From positions 32,501 to 96,500 of the forward strand of contig CALZFC010000150.1 in assembly GCA_945643635.1 (NCBI GenBank): a DNA stretch of 64,000 nt, written 5' to 3'. Numbering within the stretch: the first letter of the stretch is position 1; every line of letters starts with the position of its first letter. This document shows, in pieces, positions 47,501-60,371 of this stretch. The notes under the pieces were generated by a model that worked only from the letters and a program-made list of their open reading frames with translations, had not been told where the DNA came from and ran no database searches. Source of the DNA: Allodiplogaster sudhausi (Eukaryota; Nematoda; Chromadorea; Rhabditida; Diplogasteridae). The position numbers and the translations under genes are program-made.

Positions 47501-50500
47501 GGAGATCCCAACTTGCCTCGCTCGGTTCTCCTTCCACTTTGACTTGCAGAAGAATCTCGGCGTCCTTGGCCACAACCAAGTCTTCGAGCCCCTTCAGGAT
47601 CTTCGGTGCCACCGCGACCTTCTTCACTGTCAATGCAGCCGATGAATCCACGGTGCCCGAGGAGTTCGATAACTCAATCTAAACGGGATCATTGACATTC
47701 TATAGATTGCAAGGAACCAGTTGCAGTAACCTTGATTTCTCCTTGGTCTTCTTTGGAAGCCCTTTTGATGACAAGAACATGCTTCTTCTCCTTCTGCGTC
47801 ACGCTTACGCGGCTGTCAGTCTTCACTTCTTTTCCAGAGATAAACCTTCAGATTAATAAAAAACTTCTTTGAGAATATTCTGGAACACGGGTTGACATGG
47901 CAGCGGTGACAATTCTAACCATTTAACATTGTCTGCGGCGACGCTGCTCTCGCAGTCGAAGACAACTTCTTCTCCCTCTGCCACTGCCTTGTCCTGCAGT
48001 GGCTTTAAGAACGATGGCTTGGCCTTCTTCACTGTTAGAGAGGCAGAAGAGTCCGCCTCTCCAGCCTCATTCGAGACAACAACCTTAATCGGTTAAATCT
48101 TTAGTCTCTTTGTCCACATACACATTACCTTATACATTCATATGTAACATACGTACATACATACTTACGATTATCTTAACTAATTTCAACATTTTTGGTC
48201 TATATGTCCTAGAAATGAAGGAACCTTGTACTCTGCTTCATCGTCTTTGTCAGCATCAGGGACGAGAAGCTCGTAGATTCCATTTCCGGCTGCCCGCGAC
48301 GTCGGCCTCTTCATTTCTGTGCCGTTCTTGTACCACTGAAAGGATTCCTTGAGAGAGACAAAGAGAAGCGAAAGAGGAACAGAGAAAAAGAGAATAAGAA
48401 TTTGACAGAAAGAGTGCGCGAAAAATCTCTTTCTTCACCTTGACATCCTTCACAGTTCCTTCTGTCTTGATACGGAATGTTGCTGTCTCTCCTTGATCGA
48501 CAGTAGTTGGGACCAAACCTTCTACTATCTTCGGCTTCGCGGCTAAATATAGATTGTTCTTTTTAAATTTGTATATATTCATATATATGTATATACATAT
48601 GTATGTACATATGTATGTATATATTTATATATGTATATACATATGATAAAGAAGTAACCAGGCAGCTTGACAGTGAGCGCGGCTGAAGAATCCGCTTCTC
48701 CGTCGTCATTCGACACAACAACCTTCAATATTGGTTGTAAAATGCCCCGTTCATTTTTTACTTTCAACTATCAAAGAATGAACTAGCACAGTTTTCTTTG
48801 GGAAATATTCTTTTTAAATGCCTTGTAATCTGCACTGTCGTCACCAGTTGCATCTGGAATCTCGAGTTGGTAAGCTCCATCTCCGAGTTCTTTGCTTTGC
48901 GGATTCGCGATTTCCTTGCCGTTCTTGTACCACTGCAAGGAAGACTCCTTGGATAAGTGAGACTCCTTTTGCTCTGACCTTGACAATCTTGACGGGGCCG
49001 GTTGTCTTGACACGGAACACAGCAGTCTCTCCCTGGGAGACACTCGTCGGCACGAGACCCTCCACGATTTGCGGCTTTGCTCCTCCTTCAAAAGGACATT
49101 TCCCTTCACTCCCATTGCATCTCAACATCGGCACAAGGATATCCTAGCCTGGCAGCTTGACGGTGAGGGAAGCAGAAGAATCTGCGCTTCCGTCATCATT
49201 CGAGACTTTGACCTGCACAACATGGACGACATCTTAGCTTTTCTCACATAAATGCAAGCCGTCAAGCGAAGGCTATTGACATGAACAGTCCATTAGCAGG
49301 ATATTGTAATTGAGGCCAACCGAGTAATCAGCAGCGTCCACATCTTGAGCATTCGGAATCTCGAGTGTGTATTCTCCATTTCCGAGATCTCTTGCTTTTG
49401 CATCGGGAATCTCTCTTCCATTTTTGTACCACTAAAATATGAAATCAATCTAGTAAATGATAGACATATTTTCTTGAAGAAATTCTTTAACCTTGACTTG
49501 CTTCACTGGTCCTTCAGTCTTTACTCGAAGTGTCGCGGTCTCTCCTTTATTCACAGTTGTTGGCACAAGACCTTCGACAATCTTCGGGCCGCGATCTCCC
49601 TTTCCTTGAATCCGAAGATCAATGTAATATTTTAAGCTCATGCCAAACAATTGTTTTTTTTCAAGAGAAAAGGGTAAAATATACAAATAAGTGCACAACC
49701 TGGCAACTTGACGGTGAGCGCAGCTGAGGAGTCCGCAGTGCCTTCCTCGTTTGAGACTGCTACCTGGAAATAATATGTCACAAATTATAAGTTCTCTATA
49801 AGTACTTTTAAGCAGTACTTGTATTGCAACTCTTAGATACAAACCGAGTAAACGGCTGCATCTTCTTCCTGTGAATTCGGGATCTCGAGTATGTATTCTC
49901 CATTTCCAAGATCTTTTGTTTTGGCGCCGAGGATTTCTTTTCCATTCTTGTACCACTGAAATGTTTATTATCAGAGAGATTAAATGTCGAAATATCGAAA
50001 TGTCTACCTTGACTTGCTTCACTGGTCCTTCAGTTCTTACTCGAAGTGTCGCGGTCTCTCCTCTATTCACAGTTGTTGGCACAAGACCTTCGACAATCTT
50101 CGGGCCGCCATCTCCTTTGCCTAGAACATTTGAAGCTACGATATTCCATAAAAAGAATGGAGAACCTGGTAGTTTAACAGTGAGAGCAGCAGAAGAGACA
50201 GCAGTTCCATCATCGTTCGAGACTTTGACCTGAACGGCAAGAGTAACTAAGAATGACTGAAGTCGGAGTGAACGAACCGAATAATCAGCAGCGTCGTTTT
50301 CCTGCGCATTTGGAACCTCGAGTGCGTATTCTCCATTTCCAAGATCTTTTGGCTTTCCATCGGTAATCTCTTTTCCATTCTTGTACCACTGCAATTTTCA
50401 TCCGTCTTTTCTGTGAGAAAGTAGAGTGCTTACCTTGACTTGTCTGACGGGCCCGTCAGTCTTCACTCGGAGGGTGGCTGTCTCACCCCGATTCACTGTC

Positions 50501-53500
50501 GTTGGCACCAGGCCCTCAACGATCTTCGGTGCGCCAAGTCCCTTGTCTATAATGACGTCAACTGACTCGTTTCTCATGAATTTGCATTCAAACGTACCAC
50601 GGGGTTCTCCGATCGTGACCTTAGATTTAGACTCGATCGCGCCCGCATCATTCTTTGCCTTTACGCTGTATGTTCCGACATCGGATTCTTCGAACTGCAA
50701 TTCATATTTGACACCAAGAAAGAGAAGATGAGAAATGAGTATCTAAGGGGTATGCCAGGCTGAGTACGCACGTCTGGAATGGTGAGGCGGTAGCGGCCGT
50801 CTCCGAGGTCCTCGATCTTTGCGCGTCTTCCTGGCGAAACCTCTCGGCCATCTTTGAACCACTTCACTGTCTTCGGATTTCCTTCGATTTCAACTTCGAG
50901 AACCAGAGGAGTTCCCTTCAAACAATATCGCTAAAACGAATCCATGAGCAGTATTTTATATTACGATTAGGTGCATGTCTCATAGGATCTGAAATTACAA
51001 AAAAAAATTGAGTGGAATTTTCCGCGTCCTGATTGAAATACATTTATTTAATGAAAGTACTAAATCTGTGAAATGATTATATAACGGAAGGAAACCTTGG
51101 GCAGTGAGGTGTCATTGAGGCCCTTCTTGAAGCTGGGCAACTTGTCCTCTCCACCTTTGGTGACAGTCACCTGGAGAAACCATGCCAGTTTTTCTCTGGC
51201 AACTTTGGAAATAATGGGAATAATTAGAAAGAAAGGATGACTTGGCAATTCGATTCGATTGTGTCGATGTCATTGGCAAGGACGACTCGGTAGGATCCCG
51301 CATCGGTCATCTCCGAGTGGGTCATTTCTAGCTTGTACTCCATTGCAGACACCTTCTCGATCTTCGTTGTGCTAAAGGGAAAAAGGATGAAAAGAATAGT
51401 AAAAACGAATGAATAAATGGTATGAAATACCAATTAGTGGTGAGTTGCTCCGTTCCTTTGTACCACTTGACAGTCTTGACCTTTCCTTCGACTTGAACAC
51501 TCAAGAGAAGTCGCGAGCTTCTCTGGACAGTTTTGTCCTCGAGTCCCTTCAGCAACCGCAGGGCATCTTTGTCGCCCGCTAAAGCAGCGTCGTATATTAT
51601 TTTTGTACCGAAATTTGCCGCATTGGCTTTGAAAAATATGGGTGGAAGATGAAATGAGACTTGATATAGAAATGGTGTGTAAGTGATCATTCCTCCTATG
51701 AACATATGTACATCCCCTACGTGCCATAAAAATTGTAAGTAGCCGAGTTTTATATAACGTAGATAGCCATTATTGATTACGACCATCCCCTTTAATAGTG
51801 AATGCCTACAAACCAGTGACGCTGAGAGGAGCCTTCGAGCTCATCGATCCGGCATTATTCGTCGCCTCCGCACGGTAATTGCCTTGGTCGCTAAGTTTGG
51901 CCTTGTTAATGATGAGTCGATTAGTTCCGTCAGGAGAGCTTTCGATCGTGATTTCAGGGCCAGCTTTGATCTCTTCTCCGTCCTTGAACCACTTGACTTG
52001 AGGCAAAGGAACTCCGTTGACTCTACACTCGAAGACGGCCTTCTCTCCATCCTTCACTTGCACAGGCGACAACTCCTTCGCGAACTGAGGAGCGGCAGCC
52101 TCTTCGTCTCCCTGCTTTGACACCTTCAGACAAGCATCGCTGCGTGCCGTTCCAGCCACGTTGATTGCTTCTGCTCGATACTCTCCGGCATCCTTGAATT
52201 TGGCTGAGTTTATTGTGAGTCGGAAGACGTCTTTTCCTTCTGTGCTTTGGACAAAGTAAACATCATCCTTTGCAATCTGCTTCTTATCCTTGTACCAACG
52301 AAGAACGGGCTCTGGGACTCCGCTGACTTGGCATTCGAATACGATCTTCTCTTTCTCAGTCGATCTGATTTCAACGAGCGTTCTGATGAAGGTTGGAGCA
52401 ACGGGCTCTTCTGAGACTTCTTTCTCTCTGACAGTGAGAGTGACGTCACTGCTGACATCTCCGTGCATGTTGCTGGCAGAACATCTGAATTCATCGGCAT
52501 CGGTGAGAAGGGCGTTCTTGATGGTGAGTCTCTGAGTTCCGTCAGGCAAATCTTCGATTTGATGTTTGTCACTTGGTTTCACTTCAACACCATTCTTAAA
52601 CCATTTGACTGTTGGCCGTGGATCGCCAGAGATCTTTCCTTCGAGGACGGCCGTCTCTCCCACGTACACCGTGGCAGGTCGGACGGGCTCAATGAAATCG
52701 GGTGCGCCAGCGGCTGGTTTGGGAGCTCCCTCGGCAATCACAATGATTGGGCCTTCGGTCCATGCAGAGCCGTGCGAATTCTCAGCATAACACCGATATT
52801 CACCTGCGTCTTCGTGTGTTACGTTCTTGATGAAGAAGGTGACAGTCCCGTCAGCTGCGAATTCCGTTTGGAATCGCTCGGACTGCACGAGAGTCTTGCC
52901 TTGCTTGCTCCATGTGATTGTTGGTCGCGGTTCTCCCTTCACACGACATTTCAGCTCTGCTTTCTCGCCAATGGAAACAGTGCTTGAACGAAGAAGTTGA
53001 ATGAATTCTGGTGGTCCCTGCTTGGCTGTCTCTTCCGTCGACTCCACGGCTCCTCCGATGAGAAGAAGCGCGGCCTCGCTCCAGATGGAGCTGCCATCAC
53101 TCGAGTCGACGACGGTGCATCGATAGTCTCCGATGTGCTGGCCGAGAACTTCTTCGATCACGAGAGTCTGAGTGCCGTCTGATTGGCTGGCGATCTTTGC
53201 CTCAGCTGGCACTTTTCCCCCATCCTTCGTCCACGTCACCTTGACTCTTGACTCGTCGAATCCACTGACAATGCAATGGAATCTGACCCTCTCGCCCTGC
53301 TTCACCTTCTGGTCGTCAAGCAACTTCGCGAAGCCGAGTCCGTCTCCGCTCTCTCCTGCCATCGTGACCTGCTGGGCGAATTTGAGAAGGAGTGGCGCCT
53401 CGGTCTGTGCCTTTCCAGCTTTGTTGACAGCTTCGCATCGGTAAGAGCCAATGTCTGCCTTGGAGGCCGAGTTGATTGTGAGAGTGATGACCCCCTTCTC

Positions 53501-56500
53501 CACGAACAATTTACCAGGCAGAGCTGTGACTTCCTTGCCGTCCTTGAACCATTTGATGTCTGGCTTGCTCTCTTCGTTGACCTTGCATCTCAGGACGACC
53601 GTTTCTCCTTCAGCCACAACAGCTTCGTTGAGTGGCTCGACGAAGAGTGGCGCAACATCTTCTGCTCCGACCTTCTCGTAGCTGTACTTCGGCGTCTTCA
53701 AGTCTCCCACGGATGTATCTTTTCCAGCCTTGTTCACAGCCACGCAAGAGTACTTTCCAATGTCTTCTGCCTTGACTTGCTGAATGATTAGTTGATGCTT
53801 GCCACGATCATCCTTCACCTCCTTCACATGGCTACCATCAACCTTGATTTCTTTACCGTCCAGCAGCCACTTGACTTCCGGCTCCGGCTTGCCTTCAACG
53901 ACGACGGAGAGGGTAGCGACGTCTCCTTCCTTCACTTCCGTCGTCAAGGGAAGCGGCTCCTTGAAGTGTGGTGCATTAATGTCTTCTGATACTGCGAACT
54001 TAGCCTCGCTCTTTGCTTCTCCGGCTGGATTCGTTGCTTTCGCTATAATACTTCCGGCATCAGATGAACTGGCGTTCTTGATGAGAATCGTGTGCTTTCC
54101 AGTACCTTCCTCATCATTTCGAATGATGTGAACTCCATCGATTTCAATTGGTCTGTTATCCTTGTACCACTCGATCTTTGGCTCTGGAACTCCAGTAACA
54201 ACAACGGAGATGTTTGCGGTCTCAGATTCCTTGACCTCAATAGGTCTAAGACCCTCGAGGAATTCGGGCGCCTTGATGTGCTTCTCGATAGCAAAGTTGG
54301 CCTGTGTGGTTGCAGTGCCAGCCGTGTTGACAGCCTTTGCAGAGTACGTACCGGAGTCGCTTTGGCGGGCATTCTTTATCTCGATGAGATGTTCCCCCTT
54401 GGCTGGCTGTTTTGAAATGAAGTGGGAACCATCGACGTTGATGGGAGTTCCATCCTTGAGCCACTCCACGCGCGGCTCAGGCACACCTTCCACCGTTACG
54501 GACTGCACCACATTATCATTCTCTGCCACCTTGACCTCCACGAGTTCTTTCGTGAAACGTGGAGCTGAATCGCCCTTCTGTGTCTGATCTGCTTCCTGCA
54601 CTTCTACGGGTGCCTTCGACTGATCCTTTCCGAAGGCGTTGGAGACTTCAACGGCGTACTCTCCTTCGTCCTTTGCTTCCACGCCGTCGATTATGAGAGC
54701 GTAGGTGCCATCGGGTCGCTCCTCCAACCTGACTTTCTCATTCGGAACGATTGGAACGCCGTCCTTCGACCACTTCACCTCGTCTGGCTTGCCGCCAGAC
54801 ACTTTGACGGACATCTCAAGCCTGTCTCCTTTTTTGACGACCTGTTTCTTGAGGCCTTGGTCCATCTTCGGAGCGGCCTTCTTTTGGTAAATCTGAGCTT
54901 CGGAGGTTGCGGAGCCGGCTGTATTCGTAGCAACAGCTCGAATGGAGGAAGAGAAGTGAGAGGAGGAAGTGGAGTGGATTACGATTCGCCAGTGTGTGTT
55001 CGTCGCGTCGTGTTCAACAGCGTACTCAGAACTAGTGATAAGGCGAGTCGAGCCGGAGAAGAATTCGACGTGTGGCTGAGGAGTGCCCTTCACTGAGCAC
55101 GTGAACGTCGCCTTCTCAGAGATGGATGCCGTCTGGTTGCTCAGTGGTTTCGTGAAGGTTGGTGCATTTGCTGAATACAAATGTTATTTTACATGTTGTA
55201 CATACAATTGAGTCGAAGACGATTAAGAAAACTGACCGTCAACTAAGAGCTTCGCTTGGGTTTCGCTGGATCCAGCCTCATTCTCGGCAACGCATTTGTA
55301 GACTCCTTCATCACGTTTTTCCATCTGAAATAAAGCACATAGAGCCAGAAGAAAGGAAGGAATCTGTCTGTTCGAACCTTCTGCACTACCAGACGCTGCA
55401 CATCGCCTACTTTTTCTATCGTTACACGCTCGCTGGCCACCAGTTGCTGTTTCTAAATCAACGAAAAAGGATAAGCACATTGCGATAAAAAGATGGATTA
55501 GCTGACCTCGTAGTACCACTTGACTTCGGGTTCAGGAACTCCGACAACTTTGCATTCAAGAACAATCTTCTCGCTGAGTGAGCACTTCTGGTCTGCCAAC
55601 TTAACGAGGAATTCAGGAGCCTTTTTCGGGAGTTTCTCGAGCGCTTCTAAATAGTAAAGATGAGTGTGGACACCTAACGAAAGCCTTTGTTAACCGATGA
55701 TATTGAGCGTGGCTTCGCAAGTGTCTTTGCCGGCGGTGTTCTCAACGATGCAAGTGTACTTCCCAGCATCTTCTGGGCGGATGTCTTCGATCACGAGTTG
55801 ATGTGCGATTTGTCCTGAGAGAACAGCCGATCGAATAGGAGAAGATCAAAAAGACTTGCCTTCGGGAAGAGTTCGAGTCTGCACGCGAATCCTCGCGATC
55901 AGTTCGAGTTCCTTTCCATCCTTCAGCCACTTGCAGCACACTCCCTTCGTGTCCGGCACCACGCATTCGAAGATTGCCTCGTGTCCTTTCTTCGCCTTTG
56001 TATCCTACAATTCTTTTGTTAGAGCGAATATGGGGAAGATTTTTCCCTATAAACCAAAGAACCTTGAGCTTAGTGATGAATTTGGGTGCCATGACAGGAG
56101 TGGGAGTTCTCTGAATCTCCTCCGGAAGACTTTCTCGCTCGGACAACTCGCTTGCTCCATCCATTCCGGCGTCGTCAGCCTGAGCATCTGATTCCGACTC
56201 GGAGAACATGTCTGAGCTGTACGCGGCCATGTTAGCAGTGCACGACACTTCGCCCGCGTCGTTCTCCGCCTTGCAGATGATCTCGCCCACGTGTTTTTCC
56301 GGCACGAAATTCTAAAGGCAGAGACATGGAGAAATTGCAATTGATCAGGGACAATTGATGAGCTCTAAACCTTGATGGTGAGGATGCTTGTGTTGCCTTC
56401 AGTCACAATGCTGATGTCATCGGAGTTTTTGACTTCCTTTAGCGTAAAATAATTACTTATTCTATATTTTAAAAATAGATATGTATGTGCATAGAGATCT

Positions 56501-59500
56501 CAAAATACTGAATTAACCTTATTGTTGATGAACCAAGTCAAGATCGGTCGCGGGTCTCCGGTGAAGACAACTCTGTGTACAACCTTCGATGACTCCCTCG
56601 CTCGGACATTGGAAAGCCATTCAAGGAAATCGGGCGGCTCTCCTCGGGGAAGCACGAGAAGCATGGCTTCAGATGACGCCTTGCCAAACTCATTCACAGC
56701 CTCACAGACCACCTACCAATTTGAAATTACAAGAGTAGAAATCAAAACGCGGGTGTGCTTCATGATAAATATGTTGTCGGAAGTTAGTTTGGATTAATGC
56801 CAAACCTTTCCAGAATAGTCACATGTGATATCTTTGATGGTGACGGTGTAAGTCCCTTTCTCGGCGTGGCTCTTTATGTTCTGGCTTTCTTGTAGCTTCT
56901 TGCCATTGATGAACCAGGAGACATCCGGGGTTGGCTCTCCAAGGAGAACAGCCTTCAGCTTCAGTGTGTCTCCTTCCCTGCAGGTCGCATCGCAGAGTGC
57001 AGTCTCGAACTCGACAGGAATTGGAGCGAACACCTTCAGCGGCCCTTCAGTCGTCGCCTCACCCATCTCAAAGAGACACACTCTTGGTACAAGCAGTCGT
57101 ACATATCAACATTCCATACCTTATTGTAGACAGTGCATTTGATGGTTCCAGTCATGTCGGTGGTTACTCCATGAATGGTCATCGAGTAAACTCCATTCTC
57201 TTGCTTCAGTTCCGTGTCTTCGGTCTCGCAAACGAGCTGGCCATTGACGTACCTGAATGCTTTAGTAACTATGCAATATTCGATGAAGATAGCTGAGATA
57301 AAATTAGAATGTAAAAAGGTGTGCCAGACCACTTGGCGAATGGCGCAGGGTCACCCGTAACGAGGAGTTTGCAGTGGAGGGAGTCGCCCTCCTGCAGACT
57401 AATCGGGGCGATGTCAGATTGGAAGGCCGGCTTCGACTGGGGACGGCGCTTCGTCACTCCGATCGATGAGGAGCATTCTGAAACATTGAGGATAAGGGAG
57501 GCAGAGGCGGACAGGAAAGAGAACCAGCGGATCCGAAGGCGTTCTCTGCTCGGATCGTGATTCTGCACTTGTCCTCTGGCCGTGCAGAGGGAATGCGTAG
57601 ACTCAGCTCTCCATCCGGCAGCTCCTTCAGCTCGAGCTGGTCGCTTGACTTGATCTCTCGGTTGTCCTTCAGCCATGTCACCTTCGCTGGTGGTCTCACC
57701 TCAAGACAATGATTGAAGGAGGAGAGTAAGGGAGGGGGAGCACCTTGTTGAGACGAGCGGTCATCTCAACGGCTTCGCCTTCCTCGACAAGTCGATCCTC
57801 CAGATTCTTCGCGAATGTTGGAGCATCGCCAGTTTGCTTGACTTGGAGAGTGGCATTCTGCTTCTTGAACCCGACGGGATTCGTTGCTTGGCAGGCGAGT
57901 TCTCCCGACTGCTCCGGCCGTATTTCACTGATCTCGATTACGTGCGTCTTCTCCCCCTCCGTGGACACCTTGACGTTGCTGAACAAAGCGGGCATTACAA
58001 ACAACTATGTATGTTAATAGTAGCCGTTCACTGGCTTCTGCCAGCCACTGAGGAATTGGGTCTGCTCAAGACCGAGAAGCAATGAGACCGACTCAAATTT
58101 GGAGACAGGCTCTCCATTGATTGTCCACTCGACTTCAGCTGGAGGATAAGCCTCAACACTTGTTGCGAATCGAACGGAATCGCCTTCCGCAACTTGTCTG
58201 TCATCCATGTTAGACGTGAATTTCGGTACCTTAAAGATCTTATTCGTAAAAATAGAAGAATGAAATGAGCCGACCTCTTTAGGTTTGTCAACAACAAGTT
58301 GAGCAGTGGCCTCAACCGAGCCAGCCGAGTTTTCTGCTGTCACTTTAACAGTGCCCGAGTGTTGCAGAGCAGGTTTGTAGATGCGAATGGAAGTCTTCCC
58401 CGTTGAGGAGTCATATTTGACCTCAAGGCAAATAACATATGAATCCTTGTCTTTTTTTCGTGGAAGGGTAAACCTTGATCTCCTCGCTGTGAATGAGCTC
58501 CTTCCCATTAAGGTACCACTTTACAGTTGGAACGGGAACGCCAGCCACCACAGCAGAGAATTTGACGGACTCATCAACAACCACCTTAACTACTAAGTTA
58601 TTTTGAATCAAATAAAATAATTACTCACGGCTGGCTGACCTCGTGATTTTGTGGTTTTTGCGTGAACTCTGGCTTCTGATTCTTAGATTTAACGTTAAGA
58701 GAAGAGCTGAGCTTGGTTGCTCCCAGTGGATTCTCTGCTTTGACCGTCAAAGTTCCACTCATTTCCGGCTTCGCATCTCCAATCGACAGTTTGAACTTGC
58801 CTTCTCCAGCATCGGTTATCTGAACTTGGAGATGAAAACGGGAATGAACTCTCTCAGCTAACCTGGACGCTATCTCCCGGCTTCAGTTCATTTCCATTGA
58901 GATACCATTTCACTGTTGTTGCATTATCCGGATTCTTCAGCTTGATCTCCCAGCTCACCGGGTTGCCTATACAGAAATTTATAATTTTATGTCATGCATA
59001 CATATGTAAATAAGTACATACTTGTGAATCAATATTGTAAGCTAATTCTCGTAGCTCGAAGGTTAACAAACCGGCTTCAACATTTCCATCCTTGAGACTT
59101 CCATCGAACTCTGGCTTCTGAATCTTTGGCAGAACATTGACGGCAGCCTTAAGCTCGGCGGTTCCAAGCCGATTCTCAGCCTTGACAGTGAGGATGCCAG
59201 TCATCTCAGGCTTCGCCTCATCTATCTTCAGTTTGTGGCTTCCATCGCCAGCATCCTCAATCTGAATATAACTGACAGACTTCCCTCTTCTTCCACAAGC
59301 TCGTGTTTACCTTTACGCCTTCACTGGGCTTCACTTCTGTTCCGTTAAGATTCCACTTGACATTAGTCGAATCGTCAGCGCTCTTCAACTTGACATCCCA
59401 GCTTAGCGGCTCTCCTGAAGATGACAGAATTATGTACTTAGACTTGTCAACTTAAATGGTACAAATGTGCAACCCACACGTAATAAGAGCGGCCATGCAA

Positions 59501-60327
59501 CTAACCGGCTTCAACACTCTTATCGCTAAGAATGCCTTCAAATTCGGGCTTGTGGATCTTGGGTTTGACGGTAAGAGAGGCGGCAATTTCGAGTTGCCCT
59601 GCGGGATTCTCCGCCCGCACGACGAGCTTGCCGCTCATCTCTGGCTTCGCTTCCGCGATGGTCAATCTGTGAGTTCCGTCCCCGGCATCGACGATCTGCA
59701 AGACGAAGGAGTCAAAAGATGCGTTGAGTTGTCAGCTTACTTGAATGACATCGGTAGGCTTCAGTTCGTTTCCATTCAAGTACCACTTCACCGACGTCTC
59801 TCCGTCTGGATTCGACAGCTTTACATTCCAACTTAGCGGCTCATCTACAACACAGTCTAAATTTGGACAAGGAACATGTTATTTACGTTCATTGGATGTA
59901 TGTATATAAGAAAAGGAAAGAGCCATGAATGCTGCTTGACAATTTTGACCGCTCTCGTACCCGCTTCTGTGGTTTTGTCCGTCAAAATGGCGTCGAATAT
60001 TGGCTTCTCGATCTTCTTCTTCACTTCCAGCTGTGCTGACAGGCTGTCTGACCCGCAAGCGTTTTCAGCAGAAACCTATAAATTAGCATTCTTTAGCAAA
60101 ATAGCCTTCGTATATTTCGAAGAATAGAAGAATAGATGATAACCTTTACAGTTCCTTGTTCCGTTGCAGTGACCCGCGTGACTTTCATGAAATATTCTTC
60201 GCCGCTCTTCCAACAGTTGACACATTCATATTCTTCTGCGGCCTTCTCATTTATTGACCATCTAACAGTTGCCGCAGGATCCGCCGTTATCCTCACCTAA
60301 ATTATAACTCTCAAAATATATATTTAA

Positions 60328-60371
<44 letters not shown>

